A stretch of DNA of 64,000 nt from Adiantum capillus-veneris (taxonomy: Eukaryota; Streptophyta; Polypodiopsida; Polypodiales; Pteridaceae), in NCBI GenBank assembly GCA_014529385.2, contig CM043944.1, forward strand, positions 85,153,884-85,217,883, in the 5' to 3' direction. Each line of letters begins with the position of its first letter. Position 1 is the first letter of the stretch. The position numbers and the translations under genes were made by a program. Under the pieces are notes generated by a model. It made no database searches, was not told the DNA's origin, and saw only the letters and a list, made by a program, of their open reading frames with translations. Shown here one piece after another: positions 31,901-43,137 of this stretch.

Positions 31901-33320
31901 ACAAAAAGAAGAGGAGATCCTCATAATAACGTTAAAATAATAAAAGGATGTTCTTGCATGGTCTTATGAACATCTTAAAGGGGTGGATCTTGCTATATGT
32001 CAACACACTATACCTATGAGAGATGATGCTAAGACAAGCAGACAGAGACCATACACCTATAATGAGACCTTTGCCAAAAAAATCAAGGAAAAAATAGAGA
32101 AACTCTAAGAGGCTAAGTTTATCTATGAAATAGAATACACTGATTGGGTATCACCAATTGTAGTGGTGCCTAAAAAGAATGAAAAACTTAGAGTGTGTGT
32201 AAATTTTAAAAAGGTAAACTCCGCCTTCATACAAGATAACTATCCTCTTCCCATCACTAATCATGTGCTAGAACAAGTAGCTTTTTGGATGGCTTCTCTG
32301 GGTACAACTAATTGACTATCGATCCCAAGGACCAACATAAAATGTCCTTCGCCACAGAGTGGAGATTTTTTTCTTTTTGAGTAATGCCTTTCGGTTTGAC
32401 CAATGAACTGGAAACATTCCAAAGTCTAATGAGCTATGCCTTTAAGGAGTATCTGCAAAATTTCTTATGGATGATCTTTGTGTGCACTCCACAAAATGAG
32501 AAATTCATTTTGAGCAGTTACGATGTGTCTTTGAGAAATGCCGTATGTACAGGATTTGTGTTTTTATGGTTAGACAAGACATATTTCTTGGACATATTCC
32601 TTGAACAAACACGGAGAAGGTGGTAGTGATCGCAAAGATGGATAGGCCAACAATAGTTAAAGAGGTGCAGGTATTTATAGGACATTACTGTTACTATTAT
32701 AGATTTATTTACATGTATGCATTAATTGCTAGGCCCAAATATATCCTTATCACTAACTTTGAATGGATCGATGGATGTGAGGAATCCCTCGAAAAGCTTA
32801 AGCAAGCCTTGAGCTCAGCACCAATACTGAAATCTCCTCCAGACTGGAACAAAGTGTTCCATGTACATGTCAATGTTGTGTTATACCATTGGCTGCATCT
32901 TATCCCAGTTAAGAGAGGGAACATTGGATTTTCCTATCTCCTATGCTAGTCAACAATTAAACCTGACGGAAAAGAACCATACAACCACGGAAAGAGAAGT
33001 TCTTGGTATGGTGTATTTGGTTAAGAAATTCTGACATTACTTGCTAGCTAACAAGCTCGTCTTTTTTGTAGACCATCAAGCCTTACCCTATTTGGTGAAT
33101 AAACCATGCACTACAGGTAGGATAGTAAGATGGTTTATCATCCTACTTGAATTTGACTTCATAGTTGTGGTTAAAAAAGGCACTACTCACTAGCGGAGAG
33201 ATCACCCGTCGAGACTCACCACAAGGGAAGCACCTAAAGGGGTAGAGGATGACTTACTCAACGCATATTTGTTCTTTGTGGAGATGATTTCAAGATGGTC
33301 AGAAGATCTTGTGTCCATAA
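31901..33320 (+). pseudogene. gypsy-D RT and RNase H, heavily decayed
   Basis: Ty3/gypsy pol remnant with many stops and frame changes. Recognisable pieces: VLAWSYEHLKGVD (about 31953); WVSPIVVVPKKNEKLRVCV (about 32145-32200); VMPFGLTNELETFQSLM (about 32382-32432); the catalytic box, readable as LMDDLCV at about 32464-32485 in a different frame from its neighbours; PILKSPPDWNKVFHVHV (32825-32875); and RNase H phrases TEREVLGMVYLVKKF (about 32985) and FFVDHQALPYLV (about 33064). The frame changes and stops rule out function. Confidence 0.8.
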
Positions 33321-33777
33321 TGACTATAGCACAAGTAGATTCTCAAATACCAATTCCTATTACACCATGACTGATTGAGCAATCAACCCTTTCTCAATTG
33401 ATGGCTGAACGATTGTATTGAAAAAACAAGGATGGAATCTTTCTCTTGTGCACAATCCTAAGGAAAAAGAAGATTATTTAAGTCAAGATCATACCACAAT
33501 TGTAGGTCATCATTTTGCACGAGATCAAACCCTACAAAGATTAACCTAGTTGGGCATTTACTAACCTCCATGCAGAGAGATGTTCATCATTACGTGAATG
33601 ATTGCTCTCAATGTAAAGAAAAAGCCGCCATATCCCATGCCACATTATTCCACATTTTAGTCACACCACAGTGGAGTAGATACCTAGTAGAGTATCTGAC
33701 TAGCAAAATATTTCCAGAAGACATGAGTAAAAGATGAAAAAGGAAAATAGAAACTGAGGCATCCAACTATACAATGA

Positions 33778-34500
33778 TTGGAAACCAACCCTATAGATGA
33801 GGAAAAAAACCAACAACTTAGATTGTGCACTAATGAAGAGGAGTATCTTCCTATTTTGGAACAAGCTCATGCAGGTCTAGTAGGGGGTTACTTCTCTCAT
33901 GAAACCATAGCCAAAGCGATATTGATGGCAGGCATATGGCGCCCAAATTTATTTGTTGATGCAAAATAATTTTTTCGACGATTTGATGCATGTCAACGAG
34001 CAAAGGTGCCAATGACAATGGATAACATGCCACTGCGACCTATGATAGGAGCATGCACATTTGCTAAATGGGGTATAGACTTTTTAGGTCCAATACAACC
34101 AGTAGCTTACAAAACTCAAGCACAATCTATTATTGTGTCAATAGATTACTTAACCAAGTGGGTTGAGGCACGAGCCACGAGGAAGAACGATTCTAGAACC
34201 ACTATCCCATTCCTATACAAATGCATCTTTACTCGATACGGACTTTCTATTGAGCTTGTGAGTGATCCCGAATCACATTTCCTAATGAGGTGATAGAATA
34301 TCTACTAGATGATTTTATGGTAATCCATAACAAATCTGCACCCTATCATCCTCAAGAAAATGGCCAAGCAAAACATACAAACAAAATTCTAAGCTTTGTA
34401 CTTACCAAGATTGTTAGTTCATGCAAAATGGACTGGGAAATGGGCTTATCAAGTTTCCTTCAAAACGGCTTTGAACACGACTCCTTTTAATTTGGTCTAT
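33778..34500 (+). pseudogene. gypsy-D integrase, decayed
   Basis: Zinc-finger part EQAHAGLVGGYFSHETIAK (33858-33914) and later CQRAK; core with KWGIDFLGPIQPV (34065), ELVSDPESHF (34255) and QENGQAKHTNK (34353). The catalytic Glu of the usual NGQAExxN motif is Lys here, and a frame change near 34290 splits the core. Confidence 0.8.
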
Positions 34501-34695
34501 GGTCTGGATTCAATATTGCTAATGGAATTCTTATTACCCACACTTAGAGCTGCAACACTGAGTTGGAATGGAAAGTGTATGAGTTGTTAGAATGATTTGG
34601 GGACTTAAAACACCTAGATGAACAACGTTTAACGGCCATTGCCCATACATATACACACAAAACAAAAACAAAAATAGTTCTTTGACTCGCATTTC

Positions 34696-34953
34696 TTGAC
34701 TATAGTTTTTAAGCCAAGGGATTTAGTCTTAGTCTACTCGTTGAAACAACATATACCCAAGTTCAAGAAAAAAGGACATGGTCCTTTTATCATTGAAGAT
34801 GTTTCACCAAACGGGGCTATCAAGTTAGCCATGGTAGATGGAGAAATCATGGAAAATTGGATTAGCGGATGTCAAATTCGCAAATACAACCTTCCGTTAA
34901 CTAATGAACTTTGCAAAGAATGCATGCATGGCAAGCAAACAAATCTTAAATGA
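34696..34953 (+). pseudogene. gypsy-D integrase C-terminal domain
   Basis: PRDLVLVYSLKQHIPKFKKK, then HGPFIIEDVSPNGAIKL and VDGEIMENWISGCQIRKY, match the small beta-barrel end of Ty3/gypsy integrases. No chromodomain is seen. Confidence 0.7.
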
Positions 34954-35129
34954 TAACAGTTTATTGAGGAGGCTCAAAAGGAAGCACGCATTCGAGTTCT
35001 AAAATGAAAAAATGCAAGACAACCTGTTCTCCAAGCTGTACCCCTTAGTACTCTCTACATTCCACCCTTAGTAGAGGATGAGGTCAAGACTGATGACGAG
35101 TGGCTGGATGGTCTTGATATACGAATAAT

Positions 35130-35560
35130 GTGAATCTAAACAAAGATTACAAATTCAAAGTTGTAGCACATACAAGGGCTCGAGTCAATGTGGTCAACTA
35201 TTTCACTTATCGCAAAGTAGTTACTCAACCACTTGAGTATTGTCAAGGGCTACAACAAGAGCATCACTCCAACTTTAGGGAATATCAACTTGAATATTAT
35301 GGTTCATGGATTCTCTTGTCCGCATACTTTCATATTTATGGCAGATGAACACATGAATGAGGACCTAATATTAGGAGTTCATTGGATGAGAAGCTACAAA
35401 GCAATTCAAGATTGGGATGCCAGAATTCTGGAACTCACACTCAAAGGAGGACAACTTAAAATACCATTTGCATACAATAAGAGGAATGAAAAGAAGCTCT
35501 TGGTGATTTTCACTCAAAGAAGATCAACCACAATTACAACTACATCTCCAATAAATAATT
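35130..35560 (+). pseudogene. Retropepsin-like remnant downstream of the integrase
   Basis: Two frames that meet near 35235 read HTRARVNVVNYFTYRKVV and then GYNKSITPTLGNINLNIMV and MNEDLILGVHWMRSYKAIQ. The N-V-V, ILG-W and spacing pattern is that of a retroviral-type aspartic protease, although the catalytic DT/SG is not visible. Its place after the integrase is unusual; it may come from another, fused element. The rest of 34954-36160 shows no recognised domain. Confidence 0.45.
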
Positions 35561-36159
35561 CTTCTACTCAACTAATGCAAGGAACCATGCAAGTTTGGGT
35601 ACCTAAAAGTCAGCTTATCAATGACCTCAGCAAATTTTGGTGCCCAAAAGATTGCTATACACCTATAACAACCCTAAGGGAAAACCATCATATCCACCTT
35701 CTCAACAGAAACCACCGCTACTAAAGATGAAATGGATATGGAAACAACCAAAGAAGAAATGTACATCCAGAGCATAAGACCAAGTGCCCAAAGCAGACAA
35801 GCCAAACTATGGGTGCCAAAGACCCCACCCACCTCAAGCCAACCTCCATCCGCTACAAGCGGATGCCTAAAGCCAAACCACCCACTGCGATTGAAACCAT
35901 TTGTTCCAGTCATCACATAGCAGATGGTACATATCACACCATAAAAGAACGTGCTCACTTGCTACAGGGCTTACTCTTCAAGAGAGTTCAATCACAACAT
36001 ACCTTGCCATCAAAAACCCTTGAGTGCAATACTCAAGACCCACATCTTGCACAGTACTGTGTGTTTAATTGAATTATAGAGACAATCAGGGCCATGCATA
36101 GGCACAACTTTATGACATACACACTACACAACCAAGATACTCTGTCATCTCAAAGGATT

Positions 36160-36180
36160 GAAGCAAGGAGGGGGGGAGAC
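36160..36180 (+). other. Polypurine tract of gypsy-D
   Basis: GAAGCAAGGAGGGGGGGAGA directly precedes TGTCAATCTG, a plausible LTR start. Confidence 0.6.
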
Positions 36181-36624
36181 TGTCAATCTGAAAATGAACG
36201 AAGCATATGAATTTGGAAGAGATGAGGGCAATGTTTTGAAGTACTTGTGTGTTAATGTACGATCTTTCTTGAATAAATTAGTCGATTGCCCTAATAACAA
36301 GATGATTGGGGGATGCAATAGTATAACCCCTCTGTGTGTGTATATATTGTACACAAAAGCCATAAAATAGTGTTGTTTTTACTCATATTGCGTGTTCTTT
36401 GGCCAAGATCATTATGAAAATGGACCAATCCACAAAAATATAGCAAAATAAGAAAATTAGAAGTTTTGTAGTATTTTTAAGTATAGGATGGATTTTTTTT
36501 TAGCAGCCTGGTTAATTTTCCTTTAAAATATGCTAATAAAAGCTAATGAAAGCCAAATAAATAAATAATAATAAGCAAGAATGTCAAAATTGGATTTCAA
36601 ATTCAAACGCCAAATCCTGAAGCT
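36181..36624 (+). repeat. Start of a 3' LTR (gypsy-D), interrupted by gypsy-C
   Basis: Begins TGTCAATCTG right after the polypurine tract. It continues to 36624, where gypsy-C inserted (TSD AAGCT), and presumably resumes at 45509. The second LTR copy is not identified, so the LTR call rests on the tract and position. Confidence 0.5.
36620..36624. repeat. Target-site duplication AAGCT, left (gypsy-C)
   Basis: Matches 45504-45508 at the other end of the element. Confidence 0.9.
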
Positions 36625-37017
36625 TGTAATGGCTATTGCCCGCACTAGAGCAATAGGCTTTATGGGAATGATTACCCGCAACTACATTATATGAACATCA
36701 ACATATAGAATGACAAGAGAAGGAAGTACACAGTACACAGGCACAGAACACCTCTTGCTTCATTCATGTATATTCCAGACTCAGAGTTACAACAGTAGAT
36801 GCCATGAATATCATAGAGATTGGTTAAGTTACATCAAAAGACAGGTATGCCCCTCCATATACAACCGCTGCTCCAACGCAGATCGGGAACGGTGCACACA
36901 CTCCTGTCCCATGATATCCCGTGAAGAACTGCCGCTACGGCCGCCGCATACCGCATGACTCCTGATCCGTAGTGTCCAGACCTCCGCAGGACCGCATGTG
37001 CGGCTAATGCCGTAACA
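36625..37017 (-). repeat. 3' LTR of gypsy-C (left copy)
   Basis: 393 bp; on the plus strand it starts TGTAATGGCTATTGCC and ends GCCGTAACA. It is the downstream LTR for this minus-strand element. Confidence 0.95.
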
Positions 37018-37192
37018 TCTGGCACACACGGTGGATTGCGCGAACCCACACTTAGCCCCTCTGGTTGGAAGGTTCTGGTGGTTGCTTTGCACCCTGCTCT
37101 GGTGAAGAGGAAATATCAATATAGCCAAAGCCTCTAAAATCTGCAGTATGTGCCCGATAGACCTCATCCAGAAGATGTGGATCTATCTCAAT

Positions 37193-39289
37193 TTATTCCG
37201 GCCAGGCAGCCGGAGGAATAAACTGCGTTGGCAAAGAGATAGATTGAGGCGGCTGTGGCAGAGGAGCAAGAGGTGTATGTAACGGATAATAGCGAGAAAG
37301 GTATCTATTAAGAGAAGACCAAAATGGAGGGCAAGGTGGTAGACTAAGAGAAAAAGAATGAGCTAAGGTCTCCACCCAAAAACAGACCCTGCGCCGCTCC
37401 TTACGAAATCGACGAATCATTTTCTGCAAACGAGATACATGAGCCTGGGCTTCAGCACAATCCTCTGTAGCTTGTGCCCAATCAGCAACATCAAAACCCT
37501 TGGTAACAACACTCTTACCTCTGTCACTGTTGGATGACTCGAGTTGGTGCACCACAACCTGCTGAGTGGGTGGCTGTGCTCTCACCTCAGCAGCCAAGCG
37601 TGTGCTCCAGCTTTGTAATTGATTATCTAAAATAAGTCGGAGATCTTCTTGCATCTCCACTGCCAATGCGTCCAAATCAGTCATGTTGATCATTACATCG
37701 CCAGGGTGCGAGGTTAAGTAAGTGGCTAGGCTATGCTGTGTTCTCAACTGAAGAAGTTCCTGTTGGATAGAGGCCACAAACTCAGCATTAGCCTCTCTTA
37801 ACATTTGTATTTCTGCCCCTTGCTGGCGAGTTGTGGCAGTCAGCTCTTCATTCTGAGTGGTTAACTCGGCAATGCGAGTCTACGAAACCGCTACCTGCGC
37901 TTCCAACTCATTGACTCGTCCCTCTGTGGCTGGAGCTGGCCAGGCCGCATGAATAGACTTTGCAAGTCTGCTCAAAAATGTGCCGCATGCTTGTAATTGG
38001 TCAGCAGGGGTCGGTGCTGTCGTAGCCTCCCAGGGTAGCACTGCGGGGAGAGTACCTCCCGTCGAGGCAGCCGCATTAGCAGTACCCGAAGTTTCTGGTT
38101 GAGCGGGAACATCCGCAACCGGAGAAGTGCTCGTCCGCAAAGGAGTAGCACTGCTCACTCTCTCCTCCATTCGGCGATGCCAACGAGCCACCGCAGAATC
38201 TTCCAAAACAAGAGATGCATTTTCGGGAGGTGGTGTCGAAAATTGTTGTTTCTCCCTGCCGCGCTTGCGGCTTGCTGATCCTGCACCTGCAGTGGCCATC
38301 TATTAGGCTCCATAGGATACCACTGTTGTCGATGGACAAGGCAAATCCCCAATGCCCACCTACTGCTGATGTGTTTCCCTCTCAGCCGGCACTGCCAAGC
38401 TTTGTGTTTGCGACAGCGGAGCATTACTGCCTTGGACCATCAAGCGATCATCTTCAAAGTGGCAGAGAGGACGTAGGGCGAGAGGAAAAACTTCTCTCAA
38501 CGGAAAAATCAATGTGAGCAGTTGGCCCACCTTAGTATTGGTTGGGGTATTCCTCCCCAACTGTGCCATCACTCGTTGGCACTCCACCAGCAGTCGTTCT
38601 CTGACCACCGCTGCCCAAGCTACTGGCCCAAAGTTGGCCGAATGCAACACATTTCTGGCTCGGGTAGAAATGGTATAAGTTTTGGCCTACAGCCAAATGG
38701 CCTCGAGAAACCACCTATATGCATCCTTGGTTGCTACATCTGACAACCCCGACAGTTTATACTCCCCTTTGACCTTCAAACCAAATTCTTGTTCTACATC
38801 TGCAGCAGGGATCACATGAGAGGCGCGCACCACGCCATCGTTGGGCAAACAGTAACACCTTGAAATCCTTTTTGCTGTCAACTGAATCTGCTGATTATTT
38901 AGCACCACCATATCGCCAGCAGCGAGTTGCTCAATCAAACCTGCTGCCTGCGGGTGAACTGGGATCCCTTGCCAATCCAGGTTGGCGAACACACGCAGCC
39001 GCAAGTCTTGCAGCCATGCGTCCACTCGTCGAAGCGCGAGCTGCTTCACGGGAGTGAAAGGGACACATTGCAGAAGGGAAGTTGTCATGGTGGCGATGAG
39101 ATGAAGGAGCAGAGAGTAGAGCACTAAGAGCGCGCGACACACGAAACAAGAGAACCACAATAAAAATCGTCTGCATGCAGTAGTAACCTTTCCACAATGA
39201 GTTCCCAAAATAGGGCGATCCACGGTGTCACAACCATCATAGATCCTTCCCCGCTTTCCAAGATTGCATGCAAAAGAATCCCCAATCAT
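37193..39289 (-). pseudogene. gypsy-C extra 3' ORF (after integrase) with coiled coil
   Basis: One frame of up to about 700 codons (39289 to 37193), shifted relative to pol, with a few nonsense codons (TAG near 38684, TAG near 38357, TAA-TAG near 38300, TAG near 37877), all reachable by C-to-T. Its likely start is a Met near 39090 (MTTSLLQCVPFTPVKQL). N-terminal half: VFANLDWQGIPVHPQ, DMVVLNNQQIQLTAKRI, EQEFGLKVKGEYKLSGL. This layout resembles the putative plant transposon domain of Athila/Tat extra ORFs. C-terminal half: a basic segment (SRKRGREKQQ), Pro/Ala-rich linker, a heptad-like helix from about 37877 to 37680 (TQNEELTATTRQQGAE), and a Pro-rich tail. The function of such ORFs is unknown. 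Confidence 0.6.
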
Positions 39290-39291
39290 GA

Positions 39292-40362
39292 TTAGGGTGG
39301 CTTCCGGCTCTCAAAGGGGCACTGAATCGTGGTAGGTGAAATAAAATGGCGCAGTCTGAAACCATTGACCGGCACAGAAACAACCTCCCCCCTCAAATCC
39401 GCCAAATAAAAAGAGATGGGTCCGCACGCTTGAAAAATCCAGAATGGTCCTGACCACCGTAATTTAAGCTTCCCCGGCATCTTCCCGAGACGGTAATTGA
39501 AGACAAGGACCAGCTGTCCCCGAAAAAATTGCCGTGCTTTCGGGCAATCCAGCCATTTTTTCCGCCTAGACTGCAGATCCTACAGCATCGCAAAACTATT
39601 CAGCCGCTCTTCATCCAATTCCTGCAAAACATCCAATCGATAAATCACAGAATCCTCCGGAAGAAGCCGATCCACAATCAACATCCGCATACTCGGAATC
39701 ACATGCTCCACCGGAGTGATTGCCCCCATGCCAAATGCCAACTTAAAAGGAGTCAATCATGTTGCCACTTTATAAGTTGTCCGATAGGCCCATAAGGCGG
39801 AAGGAAGTTTCACATCCCAGTCCGTCCGATGCATATTCACCAACTTTGTTAAAATACGAATCAATTGCTTATTAGTTGATTCTGCTTGCCCATTCGCTTG
39901 AGGATAATATGGATAAGATTTCTTGTGTAATACAAAATAAAACCGTAGCATTCTCTCCATCACCTTATTCAAAAAATGACTTCCCCTGTCACTAACCAAC
40001 TCAATAGGGCAGCCATATCTAGAAAAGATATCCTTATATAAGCATCCCGCCACAGAAACTGCAGTGTTGTCTTTCAAAGGCCATGCCTCCACCCATTTGG
40101 TAGCGTAATCCGTGGCTGTCAAGATATACTTATTTCCTGTGTGAGCTGCCACTGGTTTAAAAGGACCAACAAAATCCAAACCCCACTTTTGAAAAGGCTC
40201 CAAAGGCAGAACTGGCTGAAAAGGCATTCTGGACCATTTGGTAGGTTGTCCCAACCGCTGACACACATCACACTCTTGCACATAATTTCTCGCATTTTGA
40301 AACAGGCTAAAAGCATGCTTTGGTGGTACAAAAAGGACTGTCCTTGACAGCACCTTTGACAA
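39292..40362 (-). CDS. gypsy-C integrase core and C-terminus
   Basis: Same frame as pol. Zinc-finger cysteines CDVCQRLG (about 40255); DDE core with KWGLDFVGPFKPV (40160), ELVSDRGSHF (39985) and NGQAESTNK (39880), so all three catalytic residues are present. A nonsense codon follows at 39757; the tail at 39480-39292 (GKLKLRWSGPFWIFQ) is the C-terminal domain, with a stretch of about 90 codons between. No chromodomain. The upstream zinc-finger region is interrupted by the MITE at 40320-40552. Confidence 0.85.
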
Positions 40363-40552
40363 ATCTTTGAGCTACAATTTCTACATGTCACATGAAAAAC
40401 TACCTATCATACGATATATCAGTGGATAGATCTTCAAAAGGAGAATCTAAAAATGCAAGGTCCGAAAAGTTTTGATCTAAACTACAAAAAAATTACCATT
40501 CCCCACTTTTTCATTGGTAGAAGTAGAATAGGTCCTTTTTTTGTACCACCAA
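40320..40552. mobile_element. About 233-bp MITE in gypsy-C pol
   Basis: Terminal inverted repeats: TTGGTGGTACAAAAAGGAC at the left; the reverse complement of TTGGTGGTACAAAAAAAGGA at the right. It sits exactly where pol passes from the RT/RNase H part (LLGESVV) into the integrase zinc finger (KHAFSLFQNARNY). Flanks AGCGTGGT and AGCATGCT (minus strand) could be an 8-bp duplication with two changes, as in hAT elements, but this is not certain. No coding capacity. Confidence 0.8.
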
Positions 40553-43134
40553 ACCACGCTTTCACCCAACAATGTGGGCCACCATAATCCAAATTGGAGA
40601 ACCTTTCGAGCTGTGATTAATGCTGCAAAGTGACCTCCCGCAATACCAGTATGGACTTCCTCTAATACTGCTTCCTGCTCCTGTGGTAGCACACATCGGA
40701 GTAACACCTCTGCCACTGTACGATAATAGAGCTTCCCCATAATAATCTCAAAATTCCGGCTTCTGATAGCCATATGTTTCCTCTGATGGTTGAACAAGAA
40801 AGAAAGCATTTCGCCGCTATCGAGAAAGTGAAACATCTCCTCATACCATGTCCATGGAATGCTAGGAATAACCCTCGCATGTTGCGGGACTGTGTTATCC
40901 TCTGTAGCTACTCTTGTTAGAAACAAAGACACATCCGGAAATTCATCAGCTACACCCGTCGGCGGCTCTCCGGAATCTAACCTAGATAGGTAGTCAGCCA
41001 TCGCATGCTGGGCCCGTGGACGATGTATGACCTCAAAGTCAAATTTCTGCAGCAAAAGCACCCATCTGGCCAATCTTCCCGTCAAATTCTGTTGCCTTAC
41101 CAGGTATAAAAGAGCCGAATGGTCCACATGGAAGAAAAAACATCGGCCCAACAGATAGTGCCGGAATTTCTTCACTGAATAAATCATCCCTAAACATTCC
41201 CTTTCAGTTACGGAATAATTTCTTTCTGCGGATGATAATCGTCTACTGGCATAATAGACAAGTCGAAACCATCCTTGACTTTGTTCCTGCATCAGCACAC
41301 TGCCAATAGCTCGATCCGAAGCATCCACGAACACATGAAAATCCTCACCCCAATTTGGTGCCAGCATAATCGGAGCTTTGGATAGCTGCAGTTTTAATCT
41401 CCGAAAAGCCAAATCACATTTCTGTGTCCATTCAAAATCTATAGCATGAGCTGCCTGAGTAATCGGGATTGCCAAATGTGCAACAAACCGCAAATGCCTC
41501 CCATGCCATCGGGCTTGACCCAAGAAAATCTGACATTGCTTCTGGTTTCGCGGTGCAGGCGCTTCCATAATTGCGGAAATTTTATCCGGATCCACAGAAA
41601 TACCATCTTCAGAAAAGATATGCCCCAGTAACCTGCCACTGCGGACAGCAAATGCACACTTTAAAGGATTCAAACTGAATTTCACCTCTCTGCATTTCAT
41701 AAAGCATAACCGTAATTGTTTCAAATGCTCCAATTGTGCTCCAAAAACACTGAGATCATCCAAAAAAATCCTCATAAAATCCATCAAATAAGGCCCAAAG
41801 ATTTGAAACATATCCCTTTGAAAAGTGGAAGGTGCATTCCACAATCCAAACCACATTACTATACAAGCAAATACTCCCCATGCGATAATAAAAGCTGTTT
41901 TTGGCTGATCCCGCAATGCCATTCGGATTTGATTATATCCACTAAATCCATCCAAAAAAGTATACATCTCATGTCCTGCTACATCATCCAAAATGGAATC
42001 CAAAAACGGAAGAGGAAAAGGATCTGGAACAGTAGCTGCATTCAATTTTCGATAATCCACACAAATTCGGATTTGCTTATTTTTGTTTGGTACGACCACA
42101 ATTGGAGAAATCCACTCCAAATTATCAATAGGGGTAATAAAACACACTTCCAACAGGCGATCAATTTCCATCTTAACTTGCTTTGCCACATTCGGATTCA
42201 TCCTGTATGAGTGCTGCTTCACTGGCACCGCATCCGATTTCAGATTGATCGTGTGCTGATAAAACTTAGGATCCAATCCCTGCATATCCGCATATTCCCA
42301 TGCGAAAACATCCTTAAACTCTGTCAGTAACTTGATCAAATCATCTCTAAAACTTGCCTCTAGCTGCTTATTAATGTATATGGGTTGCGACTCCGCTTGC
42401 TCCCCAAGAAAAACCTTCTCTAATTCATCTTCCTTAACCCTTGTAATTTTTTCCATTTGCGCCTCAAACGCTCGTTCTTGCTGAATCACGTCCTCCAATG
42501 ATTCAAGACTCGGAAGCACCTGTTGTTGCTCCCCTATTCCTCCTAGAGCTCCTGAAACCCCCACCGAATTCCCTTTCGGAATCAGAGAAATATCCGCAAG
42601 ATATAGAGAAACCAAATCCGGATTAGCTTTGAGAAATTGTTCCTCTTCATCCTCTTCTAATCCTTCCACCATATTAATTGTCTCAGCTATCACCGGCCAT
42701 GCTGCTTGAACTGGTTGTCGGCATGTTCCCAGCATCACACACACTTTTCTTTTACCCTTCTTTACTGTAAGCATATTTGCTTCCACATTATGCTTTACCC
42801 TCGCTTGTCGTAACCAGGGTCTTCCCAAGATAATGTGATAATCCTGATTATGATCTTCAATATTCAAGACTACTAAGGAAACAGCAAAGGATAAGCCCAC
42901 CACATCCAAAACAATGCCCCGAAGTAAACCCACTGGTTGCACTCTTCTTTGATCTGCCATGCGGACTACAAAGGGTGCAGGCTCCCAATCACTGAGACCA
43001 AAACGCTCACACGCTGCTTGGGTGATAATGTTTACCCCCGCTCCTCCATCCAAGAGTACCTTGTCAATGTATGTGCCATGGTATCGAACTGAAAGCTCCG
43101 GAATGCGGGTATCTATGATCCTATTTGCCGGCAA
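40477..43134 (-). CDS. gypsy-C protease, RT and RNase H
   Basis: 885 codons, open, in frame with gag upstream and integrase downstream; its last about 25 codons are MITE sequence. Protease: KVLLDGGAGVNIITQ (near 43050; DGGA in place of DS/TGA) and HIILGRPWLRQA. RT: WISPIVVVPNKNKQIRICVD (about 42115), the catalytic box FLDDLSVFG (about 41750-41775), then GHIFSEDGI. Ty3 RNase H: VFVDASDRAIGSVLMQ (about 41325), TERECLGMIYSVKKF, FFHVDHSALLYLV. All key catalytic residues appear present. The upstream boundary is a TGA (43135-43137) where CGA would read through. Confidence 0.9.
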   Translation of the reverse strand: MPANRIIDTRIPELSVRYHGTYIDKVLLDGGAGVNIITQAACERFGLSDWEPAPFVVRMADQRRVQPVGLLRGIVLDVVGLSFAVSLVVLNIEDHNQDYHIILGRPWLRQARVKHNVEANMLTVKKGKRKVCVMLGTCRQPVQAAWPVIAETINMVEGLEEDEEEQFLKANPDLVSLYLADISLIPKGNSVGVSGALGGIGEQQQVLPSLESLEDVIQQERAFEAQMEKITRVKEDELEKVFLGEQAESQPIYINKQLEASFRDDLIKLLTEFKDVFAWEYADMQGLDPKFYQHTINLKSDAVPVKQHSYRMNPNVAKQVKMEIDRLLEVCFITPIDNLEWISPIVVVPNKNKQIRICVDYRKLNAATVPDPFPLPFLDSILDDVAGHEMYTFLDGFSGYNQIRMALRDQPKTAFIIAWGVFACIVMWFGLWNAPSTFQRDMFQIFGPYLMDFMRIFLDDLSVFGAQLEHLKQLRLCFMKCREVKFSLNPLKCAFAVRSGRLLGHIFSEDGISVDPDKISAIMEAPAPRNQKQCQIFLGQARWHGRHLRFVAHLAIPITQAAHAIDFEWTQKCDLAFRRLKLQLSKAPIMLAPNWGEDFHVFVDASDRAIGSVLMQEQSQGWFRLVYYASRRLSSAERNYSVTERECLGMIYSVKKFRHYLLGRCFFFHVDHSALLYLVRQQNLTGRLARWVLLLQKFDFEVIHRPRAQHAMADYLSRLDSGEPPTGVADEFPDVSLFLTRVATEDNTVPQHARVIPSIPWTWYEEMFHFLDSGEMLSFLFNHQRKHMAIRSRNFEIIMGKLYYRTVAEVLLRCVLPQEQEAVLEEVHTGIAGGHFAALITARKVLQFGLWWPTLLGESVVWWYKKRTYSTSTNEKVGNGNFFVV

Positions 43135-43137
43135 CGG

